From Calothrix parasitica NIES-267 (GTDB lineage Bacteria > Cyanobacteriota > Cyanobacteriia > Cyanobacteriales > Nostocaceae): a stretch of DNA of 64,000 nt. Below, piece after piece: positions 54,799-63,984 of this stretch. The stretch spans positions 3,841,256 to 3,905,255 of the forward strand of contig NZ_AP018227.1 of the NCBI RefSeq assembly GCF_002368095.1. Reading direction: 5' to 3'. The position numbers and the translations under genes were made by a program. A model generated the notes under the pieces. It was given only the letters and a program-made list of their open reading frames with translations. It made no database searches and had not been told where the DNA came from. How positions within the stretch are numbered: position 1 is the first letter of the stretch; the number at the start of each line of letters is the position of its first letter.

Positions 54799-56958
54799 AT
54801 GTTGAATATTCCCCAACTGTTAGCCACTGAACTTAATCTAAAACCTTTTCAGGTACAAAACGCGCTGGAATTATTCGCTGAAGGTGCAACTATCCCTTTT
54901 GTCGCACGCTACCGTAAGGAGCGTACTGGGGAAATGAACGAAACTCAGTTGCGCGATTTGTCCGATAGGTTCACTTATCTTACAGAATTAGAAGATAGAA
55001 AATCAGTAATATTAAATGCTATTGAAGAACAAGGTAAGCTCACCGACGAGTTAAAAAAGCAAATCGAATTATGTTTGCAAAAAACGGAATTAGAAGATTT
55101 ATATTTACCATTCCGTCCCAAACGTCGGACTCGCGCTACCATTGCTAAAGAAAAGGGACTTGATAAGTTAGCTGAGTTGATAAAATCCTTAAATGTTAAA
55201 AATAGTGCTGGTGGTGACTTGAATGCAGAAGCAGCTAAATATATTAATCTAGAAAAAGAAGTTAAAACCGCAGAAGATGCGCTTAAAGGTGCCAGCGATA
55301 TTTTAGCGGAAGAAGTTGCAGAAAAAGCTTCTTTAAGAGCCTATTTACGGGAAATGCTGTTAGAAGAAGGGGTATTTGTTTCTAATATTAAAGACGACCA
55401 TCCCGAAGGTACGACAAAGTATGAAATGTACCGCGATTATCAAATGAGAGTTTGTAATATTGCACCTCATAATATGCTGGCTTTATGTCGGGGAGAAAAG
55501 GAGAAAATATTAAGTTACGAAATTGCTTTTGATGAAGACTACGTGCTTGAATATTTAGAATCCCAAGAAATTCGCAGCAGACAACCAGAAATTCGCAAGT
55601 TTTATCAGCAAATGCTCAAAGATGCATTTAACCGGTTGATGAAAAACTCGCTGACCAATGAAGTAATTTCTGAGAAAAAAGAATATGCAGATATTGAATC
55701 AATCAAAACATTTGAAACCAATTTACGTAACCTATTACTATCAGCACCAGCAGGTATGAAACCCGCAGTCGCAATAGACCCAGGATTTAGAACCGGGTGT
55801 AAAGTCGCGATATTAGATGAAACTGGTAAATTTTTAGAGTATCAAGCCATATTTCCCCATACAGGAGCCGGAAAACGTAGCGAAGCCGCAAAAACTCTCC
55901 AAAATCTGATGGAAAAATATCAGGTCGGATTAATCGCAATTGGTAACGGAACAGCTTCCCGCGAAACCGACGAATTTGTTATGGAAGTTTTGCAAAATAT
56001 GCAGCTTAAACCCATCAAAGTCATGGTAAACGAATCCGGTGCATCTATATATTCAGCTAGTAAAGTAGCAATTGAAGAATTCCCCGATTTAGATATTACC
56101 GTCCGTGGAGCGATTAGTATCGGTCGTCGCTTACAAGACCCCCTCGCTGAATTAGTAAAAATCGACCCCAAATCCATCGGAGTCGGACAATATCAACACG
56201 ACGTAGACCAAAAATTGCTCAAGAAGAAACTAGATGAAACTGTAGAAAGTTGTGTTAACTACGTTGGAGTTGACTTAAATACAGCATCCAAAGAACTTTT
56301 AACATCAGTTTCTGGAATTTCATCCACCGTCGCTAATAATATAGTCAAATATAGAAATGAAAATGGAGCCTTCAAAAATCGTCGTCAATTATTAAAAGTA
56401 CCAAAATTAGGCCCAAAAGCATTTGAACAAGCAGCAGGTTTCCTAAGAATTCGCGGTGGTGAAAATCCCTTAGATAATACAGCAGTGCATCCCGAAAGTT
56501 ATGCAGTAGTGAAAAATATTGCCACAGATTTGAAAGTAGAATTAAAACAGGTTACACAAATAGCAGAAAACCTCAAAAAAGCCGATTTAAAGAAATACGT
56601 CACCGACAAAGTAGGAGAACCCACATTACGGGATATTATCGGAGAATTAGAAAAACCCGGAAGAGACCCCCGTGCTGAATTTAAATATGCCACCTTCAAA
56701 GAAGGAGTCAACGAAATTTCCGATTTAGAAGAAGGAATGGTATTAGAAGGAATTGTCACAAACGTTGCTAACTTCGGTGCTTTTGTAGATGTGGGAGTGC
56801 ATCAAGACGGTTTGGTGCATATATCCCAGTTAGCAAATCAATTTGTCAAAGACCCGAAAGAGATAGTTAAAGTAGGGGAAGTTGTTGAAGTAAAAGTTTT
56901 GGAAGTTAATCAGAAATTGAAGCGGATTGGTTTGTCGATGAAAGCTGTGAGTCAATAA
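54799..56958 (+). CDS. tex: Tex-family RNA-binding protein
   Basis: 719 aa. Tex N-terminal helical domain (ATELNLKPFQVQNALELFAEGATIPFVARYRKE), YqgF-like RNase H fold around 325-450 (AIDPGFRTGCKVAILDE; IGNGTASRETDEF), helix-hairpin-helix region ~490-560 (LNTASKELLTSVSGISSTVANNIVKYR) and an S1 RNA-binding domain from ~645 to the end (EGIVTNVANFGAFVDVGVHQDGLVHISQL). Tex/Spt6-type proteins bind RNA and associate with transcription; the exact role in cyanobacteria is not known. Full length for the family. Single gene. Confidence 0.95.
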   Translation: MLNIPQLLATELNLKPFQVQNALELFAEGATIPFVARYRKERTGEMNETQLRDLSDRFTYLTELEDRKSVILNAIEEQGKLTDELKKQIELCLQKTELEDLYLPFRPKRRTRATIAKEKGLDKLAELIKSLNVKNSAGGDLNAEAAKYINLEKEVKTAEDALKGASDILAEEVAEKASLRAYLREMLLEEGVFVSNIKDDHPEGTTKYEMYRDYQMRVCNIAPHNMLALCRGEKEKILSYEIAFDEDYVLEYLESQEIRSRQPEIRKFYQQMLKDAFNRLMKNSLTNEVISEKKEYADIESIKTFETNLRNLLLSAPAGMKPAVAIDPGFRTGCKVAILDETGKFLEYQAIFPHTGAGKRSEAAKTLQNLMEKYQVGLIAIGNGTASRETDEFVMEVLQNMQLKPIKVMVNESGASIYSASKVAIEEFPDLDITVRGAISIGRRLQDPLAELVKIDPKSIGVGQYQHDVDQKLLKKKLDETVESCVNYVGVDLNTASKELLTSVSGISSTVANNIVKYRNENGAFKNRRQLLKVPKLGPKAFEQAAGFLRIRGGENPLDNTAVHPESYAVVKNIATDLKVELKQVTQIAENLKKADLKKYVTDKVGEPTLRDIIGELEKPGRDPRAEFKYATFKEGVNEISDLEEGMVLEGIVTNVANFGAFVDVGVHQDGLVHISQLANQFVKDPKEIVKVGEVVEVKVLEVNQKLKRIGLSMKAVSQ

Positions 56959-57030
56959 ACCTCACCTTAACCTCATCCCAGCCCTCTCCTTATTAAGGAG
57001 AGGGAGTTGGAGAAAATGATTGTTATAGGT

Positions 57031-57101
57031 GTTAGGTTGGATTAAAGGCGCGAATATCTTTGTTTTTCATAGGATATTGATAATGCGCCGTAACCCAATA
57101 T
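57031..57101. repeat. Palindromic repeat, GTAGGTTGGGTTA family
   Basis: GTTAGGTTGGATTAAAGGCGC at the left, GCGCCGTAACCCAATAT at the right, forming inverted ends. Close relative of 57239-57309. Confidence 0.7.
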
Positions 57102-57238
57102 TTTTATGTTTAAATAATACGTTTTGAACGTTGATAAAACAATTATATTAACAGACAAATAACTAATGTAGAGACGTAGCAGTGCTACGTCTCCCAAGAT
57201 GTTTAAAATAGCGAAAATATAGCTATAAATCGAGATAG

Positions 57239-57309
57239 TAGGTTGGGTTAAAGGCGCAAATACATTTGTGTTTCATGGGTTATTGAGAATGCGCCGTAAC
57301 CCAACATTT
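57239..57309. repeat. Palindromic repeat, GTAGGTTGGGTTA family, inside the pentapeptide remnant
   Basis: GTAGGTTGGGTTAAAGGCGC at the left, GCGCCGTAACCCAACATT at the right. It supplies the last ~21 codons and the stop of the leftward pentapeptide frame. Confidence 0.75.
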
Positions 57310-57523
57310 TAGGATTGAAAGCACCATAAAGTCTTGCCGTAAATAAATTGGCTCCACTTAAATTTGCACAACTTAAATTGATACGGAGCAAATCTGTTTC
57401 ACTTAAATCAATTCCACTTAAATTAATTCCACTAAAATCTCTTTCCCCAGCAGCATAACGTTCTAACAATTCTTCAGCATTCAGAAGGCAGAAGGAAGGA
57501 GGCAGAAGGCAGAAGGAACCCAC
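57248..57523 (-). pseudogene. Pentapeptide-repeat protein remnant
   Basis: The open frame is 91 codons. Only the centre is genuine: AEELLERYAAGERDFSGINLSGIDLSETDLLRINLSCANLSGANLF, the usual N-terminus of a cyanobacterial pentapeptide protein with A(D/N)LxX repeats. The front (GSFCLLPPSFCLL) is translated from intergenic AGAAGGCAG heptamer-like repeats, and the end (KMLGYGAFSITHETQMYLRL) from the palindromic repeat at 57239-57309. The original start and most of the repeats have been lost, so I call it broken. Confidence 0.7.
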
Positions 57524-57879
57524 GCTTAAAAGCGTGAGATTGAAATAAGGACATAAATATTTATCGCGCTGCGCGTCTGAAATATTGTTTTATTTTTTAC
57601 TGTTAGCGCAGCGTGTCCGGAGGACATGCTTTAAACTCAGAACTGAAGTTTTAATTAATACTTCCTACCTTCTGCCCTCTGCCCTCTGCCTCCTGCCTTT
57701 TTTGTAATTATTTTGACATTAAATGGTGCGTGACGGCATCCGTCAATTATTTCGTTATGCTCGATAAATTATTTTAGCCGTCACAGCACCCTACAAAAAT
57801 TCAATTCCCTCCCACAACTATATTAATTCCACGGATTACCCTAAACTAAAATTGCAGCTTTAAGATAAACATAAATTAA

Positions 57880-58896
57880 ATGACAGCAGGACAAAACAAT
57901 TCTAAGTCAGTGGATGTTTTTGGCGTGGGTAACGCTATGGTGGACATCTTGGCAATGGTAGAAGATGATTTCGTTAAGAAAAATGACTTGAGTAAGGGTG
58001 GTATGACTCTTATGGATGCGGAAAAACAAGGTCATTTATTACGGGAGTTGAAACATCAATCCCTGGAATTGAGTTCCGGAGGTTCTGCTGCTAATACAAT
58101 GATTGCCATAGCCCAGAGCGGTGGTAAGGGTTTTTATTCTGGTAAGGTTTCTGGGGATACTAATGGTGAGTTTTACCGTGAGGATTTAATTGAAGCTGGA
58201 ATTGGCTTTGATGTCCACCCCACGGAAGAAAATCATGGTCCCACGGGTACTTGTTTGGTTTTAACTACTCCCGATGCGGAACGTACTATGTGTACTCATT
58301 TGGGAGTTTCGACAAATTTGGCTCCTACAGATATTGACGTTGATAAGTTGGCTCAATGTAAATATAGCTATGTCGAAGGTTATCTTTGGGATGCACCAGA
58401 TCCAAAGAAAGCTAGCATTGAAACTATGGAGCAATCCAAGCGATTGGGTGTAAAAGTTGCTTACACTTTTTCCGATTTATTTTTGGTAAGTCGTTTTAGC
58501 GATGATTTTCACAAGCTAGTTTCCGAATACTGCGATGTAGTATTTTGCAACGCTGACGAAGTTCGTAATTTCTTTGGAAGCGAATCTTTAGAAGATTGTG
58601 CCAGTAAACTCGGGGAAATCGTTGACACTGGATTTATTACCGATGGTGCTAATGGCTGTTTGGTAGTAGAAAACAAGAAAACTGTCAGCGTCCCCGGTTT
58701 TTCAGCCAAAGCTATTGATACCGTTGGTGCAGGAGATTCCTTCGCTGGGGGAGTACTATACGGATTAACCAATGGCTTGAACGCTCAACAATCCGCACGT
58801 TGGGGAAATTACATGGCTTCTTGTATAGTACAAGTTCACGGCGCTCGTTTAGATAAATCGATGGCTGACAAAGTTGCAGAAATTGTCGGTAAGTAA
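57880..58896 (+). CDS. PfkB-family carbohydrate kinase, adenosine kinase type
   Basis: 338 aa. Start ATG 57880; N-terminal DVFGVGNAMVDILAMV and GGSAANTMIAIAQSGGKG are typical of the adenosine-kinase-like branch of the ribokinase family. The C-terminal signature DTVGAGDSFAGGVLYG (about 280-295) contains the catalytic Asp and anion hole. It phosphorylates adenosine or a related sugar/nucleoside with ATP; the precise substrate is inference. Cytoplasmic. Separated from the next gene (ferredoxin) by 82 bp that contain a hairpin (GTAGTAAGGATTTTAATCC / ATTCCTTACTAC region, 58910-58950). Confidence 0.9.
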   Translation: MTAGQNNSKSVDVFGVGNAMVDILAMVEDDFVKKNDLSKGGMTLMDAEKQGHLLRELKHQSLELSSGGSAANTMIAIAQSGGKGFYSGKVSGDTNGEFYREDLIEAGIGFDVHPTEENHGPTGTCLVLTTPDAERTMCTHLGVSTNLAPTDIDVDKLAQCKYSYVEGYLWDAPDPKKASIETMEQSKRLGVKVAYTFSDLFLVSRFSDDFHKLVSEYCDVVFCNADEVRNFFGSESLEDCASKLGEIVDTGFITDGANGCLVVENKKTVSVPGFSAKAIDTVGAGDSFAGGVLYGLTNGLNAQQSARWGNYMASCIVQVHGARLDKSMADKVAEIVGK

Positions 58897-58978
58897 AGGT
58901 TTGTAGTAAGGATTTTAATCCTCGGATTAAGGAATAAATTCCTTACTACGAGCCTTTATCTAGAAATCCAAAACAGAA

Positions 58979-59308
58979 ATGCCCAATTATAAAGTACGCT
59001 TAATCAACCCAGATATCGGACTGGACCGCATTATTGAAGTACCCGACAGCGAATATATATTAGATATAGCCGAAGACGAAAATATTCGCTTACCCTCTGG
59101 GTGTAAACAAGGGAATTGCTCTGCCTGTGTAGCAAAGATAGTCAGTGGAGAAGTTGACCAAAGCGAGCAAACATTCCTGCAAGATAACGAAATTAAAGCT
59201 GGTTACACTATCACTTGTGTTGCTTATCCCTTATCCGATTGCACCCTACAAACCCATCAAGAACAAGTTTTATATAACTCTTCCCTTTACTTTAAATCAG
59301 ATTTGTAA
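58979..59308 (+). CDS. Plant-type [2Fe-2S] ferredoxin
   Basis: 109 aa. Cluster ligands C42, C47, C50 (CKQGNCSAC) and C80 are all present. Compared with PetF it has a different N-terminus (YKVRLINPDIGLDRIIEVPD) and a C-terminal extension (LYNSSLYFKSDL) of about ten residues, as in one of the minor cyanobacterial ferredoxin groups. It transfers electrons in the cytoplasm; partner unknown. Confidence 0.93.
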   Translation: MPNYKVRLINPDIGLDRIIEVPDSEYILDIAEDENIRLPSGCKQGNCSACVAKIVSGEVDQSEQTFLQDNEIKAGYTITCVAYPLSDCTLQTHQEQVLYNSSLYFKSDL

Positions 59309-59394
59309 AGAATAGTAAACTTGAAATTAAATATACAAAGCTTACAAATTGGAATCAGGAATTAGGAGTTAGAAATTTAAAACTTATAACTTAT

Positions 59395-59432
59395 AACTAA
59401 TTACCTATTACCTATTACCTATTACCTATTCT
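59395..59432. repeat. TTACCTA heptamer repeat
   Basis: Four TTACCTA units between the ferredoxin and holin-like genes. Confidence 0.75.
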
Positions 59433-59548
59433 TCATTCCCTATCTTTTGATATAAACCAAATCTATCTTGTTAGAGAGGTTTGTTTGGGGATAATTGTTC
59501 ACTATATATATAAGAGTTCAAAAACAATTTTAGTTTTAGGTAAAGATT

Positions 59549-59941
59549 ATGTTAGGCATATTTTTAACAACATTAGCAACTGCATTAAGCTTGCTAATAG
59601 TAGACATTGTAGTTCCAGGTGTGAATCTAGCAAACTTCCCATCAGCTATGATTGCTGGTTTAGTAATTGGTTTAGTAAATGGTTCAATTAAGCCTATTAT
59701 TTCAACCCTTTCCTTACCAATTAACTTATTAACACTAGGAGCATTTTCGCTTATAGTTAACGGTTTTTGCTTCTGGTTAGCAGCAGCTTTAACTCCTGGA
59801 TTCGCAGTAAGCGGACTTATTGCTTTCTTCGTCGGTCCCGTTATCTTGTCTTTGGGTAACACCTTCATCAGTAACTACTTTGTAGAAAGAAATATTCTTG
59901 AAGGTAAAGCAAACAATAACGCTGAATTACCATCTAGCTAA
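59549..59941 (+). CDS. Phage-holin-superfamily-IV-like (YvlD/DUF360) membrane protein
   Basis: 130 aa with four hydrophobic helices: LGIFLTTLATALSLLIVDIVVPGV, MIAGLVIGLVNGSIKPIISTL, FSLIVNGFCFWLAAALTPGF, GLIAFFVGPVILSLGNTFI. The NGSIKPIISTLSLPINLLTLG stretch is characteristic. Despite the name, members are ordinary chromosomal membrane proteins of unknown role. The start ATG is preceded by AGGTAAAG. Together with the following YqaE gene it may be part of a stress-induced membrane pair (inference). Confidence 0.85.
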   Translation: MLGIFLTTLATALSLLIVDIVVPGVNLANFPSAMIAGLVIGLVNGSIKPIISTLSLPINLLTLGAFSLIVNGFCFWLAAALTPGFAVSGLIAFFVGPVILSLGNTFISNYFVERNILEGKANNNAELPSS

Positions 59942-60050
59942 TTAATCACAATTTTCAATTAGAAACCAAAATATATCTTTAGATAGAATTATCAATTTTG
60001 GTTTGTCTCCAATCACTTCAATTAACTGTAATTCAAAAGGTCAAAACACT

Positions 60051-60221
60051 ATGAAACTTTTACTAGGTTTACTCGTACCTCCCGTTGGTATTTTCTTAAC
60101 TTATGGAGTCGGTCCTACTTTATTTATTAATATCGGATTAACTTTATTAGGATGGCTTCCTGGAAGCATTCACGCATTATGGGCAATTACTAAGCATAAT
60201 GAAATGGAAAGAAGCGTATAA
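60051..60221 (+). CDS. YqaE/Pmp3-family small membrane protein
   Basis: 56 aa from the ATG at 60051, which has an AAAAGG ribosome site ten bases upstream; the frame opens earlier but those codons are not part of the family. Two hydrophobic helices, LLLGLLVPPVGIFLTYGVG and LFINIGLTLLGWLPGSIHALW, with the PPxG and G.lPG.iHA motifs of Pmp3/YqaE. Homologues in plants and bacteria affect salt tolerance and membrane potential. Followed by a clear terminator. Confidence 0.88.
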   Translation: MKLLLGLLVPPVGIFLTYGVGPTLFINIGLTLLGWLPGSIHALWAITKHNEMERSV

Positions 60222-60265
60222 TTTTTCCGTCTCACTTAAGCAAAAATTTTCTGTAGGATATTGGG

Positions 60266-60295
60266 GGGTGGATAATTGTCCACCCTTTTAGTTTT
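60266..60295 (+). terminator. Rho-independent terminator of the YqaE gene
   Basis: Arms GGGTGGA / TCCACCC with a 6-nt loop, followed by TTTTAGTTTT, 45 bp after the stop. Confidence 0.8.
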
Positions 60296-60779
60296 GAATT
60301 TTAATAATAGATGTCTTTAGCAACGGATATTTTTAGCAGCAGATATTTTGGATTTTAGAATATATTCAGAATAAAAATCTAAAATAACTCAAATCTTGCA
60401 CCAGTGTCATAAACCTGGTTTATTGTTGCTTAAACAACAACATAATAATGCTTTCACTTCGGAGAAACCGGGTTTATTTGGTCTTCTTGAGAATGGTGCA
60501 ATATATAAGATAACAGATAATAAACCTGGTATCTTAAAGATATCAGGTTTATATAATTAGTAGCTAATAATTATTAGACTTATTCAATTTTTGTAAGCTT
60601 ATTTAATTAGACTTCACCCCCTCTCCCTTAATAAGGAGAGGGGGAAGGGGGGTGAGGTTTTAGCGTATTAGACTCAACCAAAATTCGCTATATTTCAACA
60701 TTAAAAAGACGTTGCACTGCAACGTCTCTACATAAATACTCATACCTTATCAAACAACCAGAATATATTAGTTATTTGT
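60296..60779. other. Repeat-rich non-coding region
   Basis: Holds several hairpins and repeats but no gene: AAACCTGGTTTA-type palindromes around 60410-60480, a long stem TAAACCTGGTATCTT / AGATATCAGGTTTA at 60531-60553, and a CCCCCTCTCC-type hairpin repeat at 60607-60659. Confidence 0.6.
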
Positions 60780-61544
60780 TTATTTATCTTTTAACCAGTC
60801 AGCAGTAGTTAAAAGCAACTCTCTTAACTTTTGTTTTAACTGACGCTCTTTTTTCGCTAATGAAGTACCTGCTTCAGCAAGTTTTGTTTCCATATCCGAA
60901 TGCTTATCTTTAACCTGAGCAACTACTTCTTCTCCTTGAGGACGAGATTTTTCATACCAGGTTTTAGCATCGTTCAAAAAAGTTTGTACGTTATCACCAT
61001 CACCACCGTAACGGGCTGCTAAATTAGCTCTTACAATAGCTAATTGTGCCTGCAATTGAGCGTAGCGTTTCTTTAATAAAGATGCTTCTTCGCTATTTTT
61101 GATTGATTCAACAGCAGATTTAATTGCAGTTTGAGCTTCAGTGGATTTTTCTTGAGTTGTGTCTTGAATCTCTGTCAAAATACCGTCAACTTCTAGCTGA
61201 ATTTTTTCTTCTTCTTCATCTATTTGAGCCTGTAATAGCTTAACTTCTGACTGAGATTTAGCTAAAGCTTCTCGTCGCTTACTATCAACAGCTTCCACAG
61301 CACCTTCAATAGACGCAGTAATTTCTTCTTTGATTTCGCTACCTTTTCCTTGTAAATTTTCAGCTACAGCGGAAACAGCATCTTTAACTAATACTCGAAG
61401 TTCAACCGAACCTTCTTTAAACTCTGAGACAACCCCACCAACAGCAAGTTTAACAATTTCTCGAATTCTATCAACTCTTTGCTGTCCGGTTTCTTTTACT
61501 TGTTGTAAGTCTGTTTTAATTTGTTCTTTGATATTGTCAGCCAT
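60780..61544 (-). CDS. Soluble coiled-coil protein of unknown function
   Basis: 254 aa, almost entirely helical with heptad-like patterns (KEEITASIEGAVEAVDSKRREALAKS; VKLLQAQIDEEEEKIQLEVDGIL; LKKRYAQLQAQLAIVRANLAARYGG). Highly charged, low in aromatic residues, without cysteine or signal peptide; reminiscent of LEA or apolipoprotein-like proteins. It might bind membranes or act under desiccation or osmotic stress, consistent with the nearby YqaE and holin-like genes, but this is inference. Single gene, divergent from petJ. Confidence 0.8.
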   Translation of the reverse strand: MADNIKEQIKTDLQQVKETGQQRVDRIREIVKLAVGGVVSEFKEGSVELRVLVKDAVSAVAENLQGKGSEIKEEITASIEGAVEAVDSKRREALAKSQSEVKLLQAQIDEEEEKIQLEVDGILTEIQDTTQEKSTEAQTAIKSAVESIKNSEEASLLKKRYAQLQAQLAIVRANLAARYGGDGDNVQTFLNDAKTWYEKSRPQGEEVVAQVKDKHSDMETKLAEAGTSLAKKERQLKQKLRELLLTTADWLKDK

Positions 61545-61803
61545 ATTCTATACCTATGCAAATAATGCCGGAAAATTTTATTGACCTGCCGGTTGCTTCT
61601 ATATAGTGACGTATAAGTTTATAGAAGTGGTACATCCTTTAGATAGAAAATAGTGATGAAAGTTATTTTTTAATTCAATAAGGTATATGTCTGATATTTA
61701 AGAATAAGTAATTGGTATATGCTCGCTTTGATAAATAAGTCAGAAATAGCAACGATTCATTAAATGATAAAGTTGAGCATAGTCCAAATTTTTATGTATC
61801 GAA

Positions 61804-62151
61804 ATGAAAAGTTTGATTAAAATTATCTTATTTACACTTTTATTATTGATAGTTTATCTGCAACAACCGGTATTCGCAGATACAGTTGATGGAGTAAACG
61901 GTGCAAAAATATTTTCAGCAAATTGCGCGGGTTGTCATATTAATGGAGGTAATATAATTCGACGCGGTAAAAATTTAAAAATGAAAGCTTTAAAAAAATA
62001 TAAAATGGATTCCGTTGAAGCGATTTCTAATATTGTGACATACGGAAAAAATAATATGTCAGCCTATAAAGACCGTTTAAGCGAATCAGAAATACAATCC
62101 GTATCTACCTACGTTTTAGAGCAAGCTGAAAATAATTGGCGAAAACGATAA
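61804..62151 (+). CDS. petJ: Cytochrome c6
   Basis: 115 aa. Signal peptide 1-25 (LIKIILFTLLLLIVYLQQPVFA), mature start DTVDGVNGAKIF. Haem-binding CAGCH is C41-C44-H45 and the axial methionine is M85 in GKNNMSAYKDRLS. It carries electrons in the thylakoid lumen from cytochrome b6f to photosystem I or cytochrome oxidase. Asn/Lys-rich loop (GGNIIRRGKNLKMKALKKYKMDS) makes it rather basic. One of possibly several paralogues; the canonical GGxNVI-like loop is present as GGNIIRRG. Confidence 0.93.
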   Translation: MKSLIKIILFTLLLLIVYLQQPVFADTVDGVNGAKIFSANCAGCHINGGNIIRRGKNLKMKALKKYKMDSVEAISNIVTYGKNNMSAYKDRLSESEIQSVSTYVLEQAENNWRKR

Positions 62152-62505
62152 ATAGTTAACAGTTATTCAGTTATCAAGTAGGAATTAGGAGTGATTTGAA
62201 CATTCAACCTTTAACCGAAAGAATTTTATATTTTGATGACATTACCTTGCGGTGAGAGTAGTTGGGGGTGTCGGTTTCCGTCCCCCAAAAAGCGCGTTAG
62301 CGCAGCGTCTCTCGTTAGCGGAGCGTGCCCGGAGGGGGGGTTCCCCTGTTTTAGCAAATATCCGGGTAAATGGTTTCAAGCAAGACGGTTTCAACTATGG
62401 TAACAATCTAAAATCGCAAATCCGTCTTGAAAAGTTTTGGGGACGGAAACCGACACCCCAAACTTTCCGCAAAATCCAAAATTTATTGACCTTTAACCTA
62501 TTTAA
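62152..62505. repeat. Dispersed GC-rich repeat cluster between petJ and P450
   Basis: Contains the TGTCGGTTTCCGT core with TTGGGGG/CCCCCAA arms at 62262-62288, an inverted copy at 62437-62461 (GGGGACGGAAACCGACACCCC), and GTTAGCG(C/G)AGCGT repeats at 62294-62325. An 85-codon frame across it (62252-62509) is repeat translation, not a gene. Confidence 0.7.
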
Positions 62506-63984
62506 ATGACAACTACTTATCTACCAAAATTAAACGTTCCTGGACCTCGGGTGCATCCCATATTGGGACGTTTACCTATGATTTTACGTTTTGCAAAGGA
62601 TTCTATTGGATATACCCGTCATCTGTTTGAAACCTATGGTTCGGTGGTTTCTATGACGGCAGGTGGCGGTACTCAAGTATACTCGCCCCTTCCGGAATGT
62701 CCCGGCACGGTTTTTACTTGTGGTGCAGAGAATGTACGTACCGTTACCAGTCAGCACGATGTTTATTACAAGTATCCCTTGTCCGGGATGATGTATAGCA
62801 CGCGGAATGATTCATTGAGAACCGAGCCTCTAAAGCATTTTGGTGTTGGTTTATTTGGTGTAAACGGAGCAACTCATCGACAATATCGCCAGCTTTTGAT
62901 GCCAGCTTTTCACAAGCAGCGTATTGATTCTTACCGTTCGGATATGGTTGCTATTACTCAGTCGGTACTCGAACAATTAACCATAGATAAGCCAGTTGAT
63001 ATCGCTCAAGTAATGCGATTGTTGACTCTTCGGATAGCGACTAAAACTTTCTTTGGCAGCGATGTAGGTGAAGAAGGAGCTAAAAGCGGAGAGATTTTGC
63101 AAGAAGCATTGGGAATGAATGGAAACTTGGCGATCGCATTTTTACCTTTTGATATTCCCGGACTTCCGTACCATCATTTACTAAATTTATTCGCGCAACT
63201 TGATGAAGAAATGCGTCGATTAATTCGCTATAAACGAGCTAGCGATACCTTAGATACGGACGTGCTTTCAATGTTAATTCAAGCACAAGATGCAGAAACA
63301 GGTTTAACTTTAGATGAGGATGAACTCTTAGGACATGCAGGAGTCATTTTTGCAGCAGGACACGAAACCAGCGCAAATGCACTGACATGGACTCTATTTC
63401 TTTTATCCCAGCATCCCCAAATAGCCCAAGACCTACTTGATGAACTGCAAAGCGTATTAAATGGAGAAGCACCAACTATAGAACAATTACAAAAATTACC
63501 TTTATTAGAAAGAGTAATTAAAGAAAGTATGCGGTTATTAACCCCAGTACCTTGGAATGGTCGCGTGACCTCTCAAGAAACCGAACTAGGAGGTTACAAA
63601 TTACCCAAAGGAACGGAAGTTTTTGTCAGCATCTACCAAACCCATCACCTACCAGAAATTTATTCCCAACCAGAAAAATTTAATCCTCAAAGGTGGGAGA
63701 CATTGAAGCCAACAATGTTTGAATATAACCCCTTTAGCGCTGGGAGTAGAGTTTGTATTGGTGCTAGTTTTGCCATGATGGAAATCAAAATTGTCTTATC
63801 AATGTTATTGCAAAAATACCGCTTAGAATACATTCCCCAGCAAACAATAGACCGTTTTGGATTAATAGTCATGGCACCCAAAAACGGTATAAAAGTGACT
63901 GTTCGCAAACAAGACCGCAATTTTTCTCAAGGAGTCGGTGGAGTAAAAGGGAACATTCGCGAAATGGTCGAATTAGTCGGATGA
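62506..63984 (+). CDS. Cytochrome P450
   Basis: 492 aa. All P450 signatures are intact: I-helix AGHETS (284-289) with the proton-relay Thr region, ExxR as ESMR (340-343), PERF-like region NPQRW, and the haem loop FSAGSRVCIG with proximal cysteine C417. No membrane anchor is present, so it is soluble or peripheral. The N-terminus starts with LNVPGPRVHPILGRLP. Substrate unknown; the neighbouring genes (petJ upstream, window edge downstream) give no pathway. Electron donor would be a ferredoxin; one is encoded 3.2 kb upstream, but a link is speculative. Confidence 0.95.
   Translation: MTTTYLPKLNVPGPRVHPILGRLPMILRFAKDSIGYTRHLFETYGSVVSMTAGGGTQVYSPLPECPGTVFTCGAENVRTVTSQHDVYYKYPLSGMMYSTRNDSLRTEPLKHFGVGLFGVNGATHRQYRQLLMPAFHKQRIDSYRSDMVAITQSVLEQLTIDKPVDIAQVMRLLTLRIATKTFFGSDVGEEGAKSGEILQEALGMNGNLAIAFLPFDIPGLPYHHLLNLFAQLDEEMRRLIRYKRASDTLDTDVLSMLIQAQDAETGLTLDEDELLGHAGVIFAAGHETSANALTWTLFLLSQHPQIAQDLLDELQSVLNGEAPTIEQLQKLPLLERVIKESMRLLTPVPWNGRVTSQETELGGYKLPKGTEVFVSIYQTHHLPEIYSQPEKFNPQRWETLKPTMFEYNPFSAGSRVCIGASFAMMEIKIVLSMLLQKYRLEYIPQQTIDRFGLIVMAPKNGIKVTVRKQDRNFSQGVGGVKGNIREMVELVG

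Larger units (their letters stand above)
56959..57879. other. Repeat-rich region around a broken pentapeptide gene
   Basis: Contains a CCCTCTCCTT hairpin repeat (56980-57011), two GTAGGTTGGGTTA-family palindromes (57031-57101 and 57239-57309), the pentapeptide remnant, GTTAGCGCAGCGT repeat DNA (57601-57630) and an inverted-repeat element at 57722-57797 (GGTGCGTGACGG / CCGTCACAGCACC). No intact gene. Confidence 0.65.

Noticed and set aside
62252..62509. 85-codon open frame before the P450 gene
   Set aside because: It is translated from dispersed GC-rich repeats and overlaps the P450 start by four bases.
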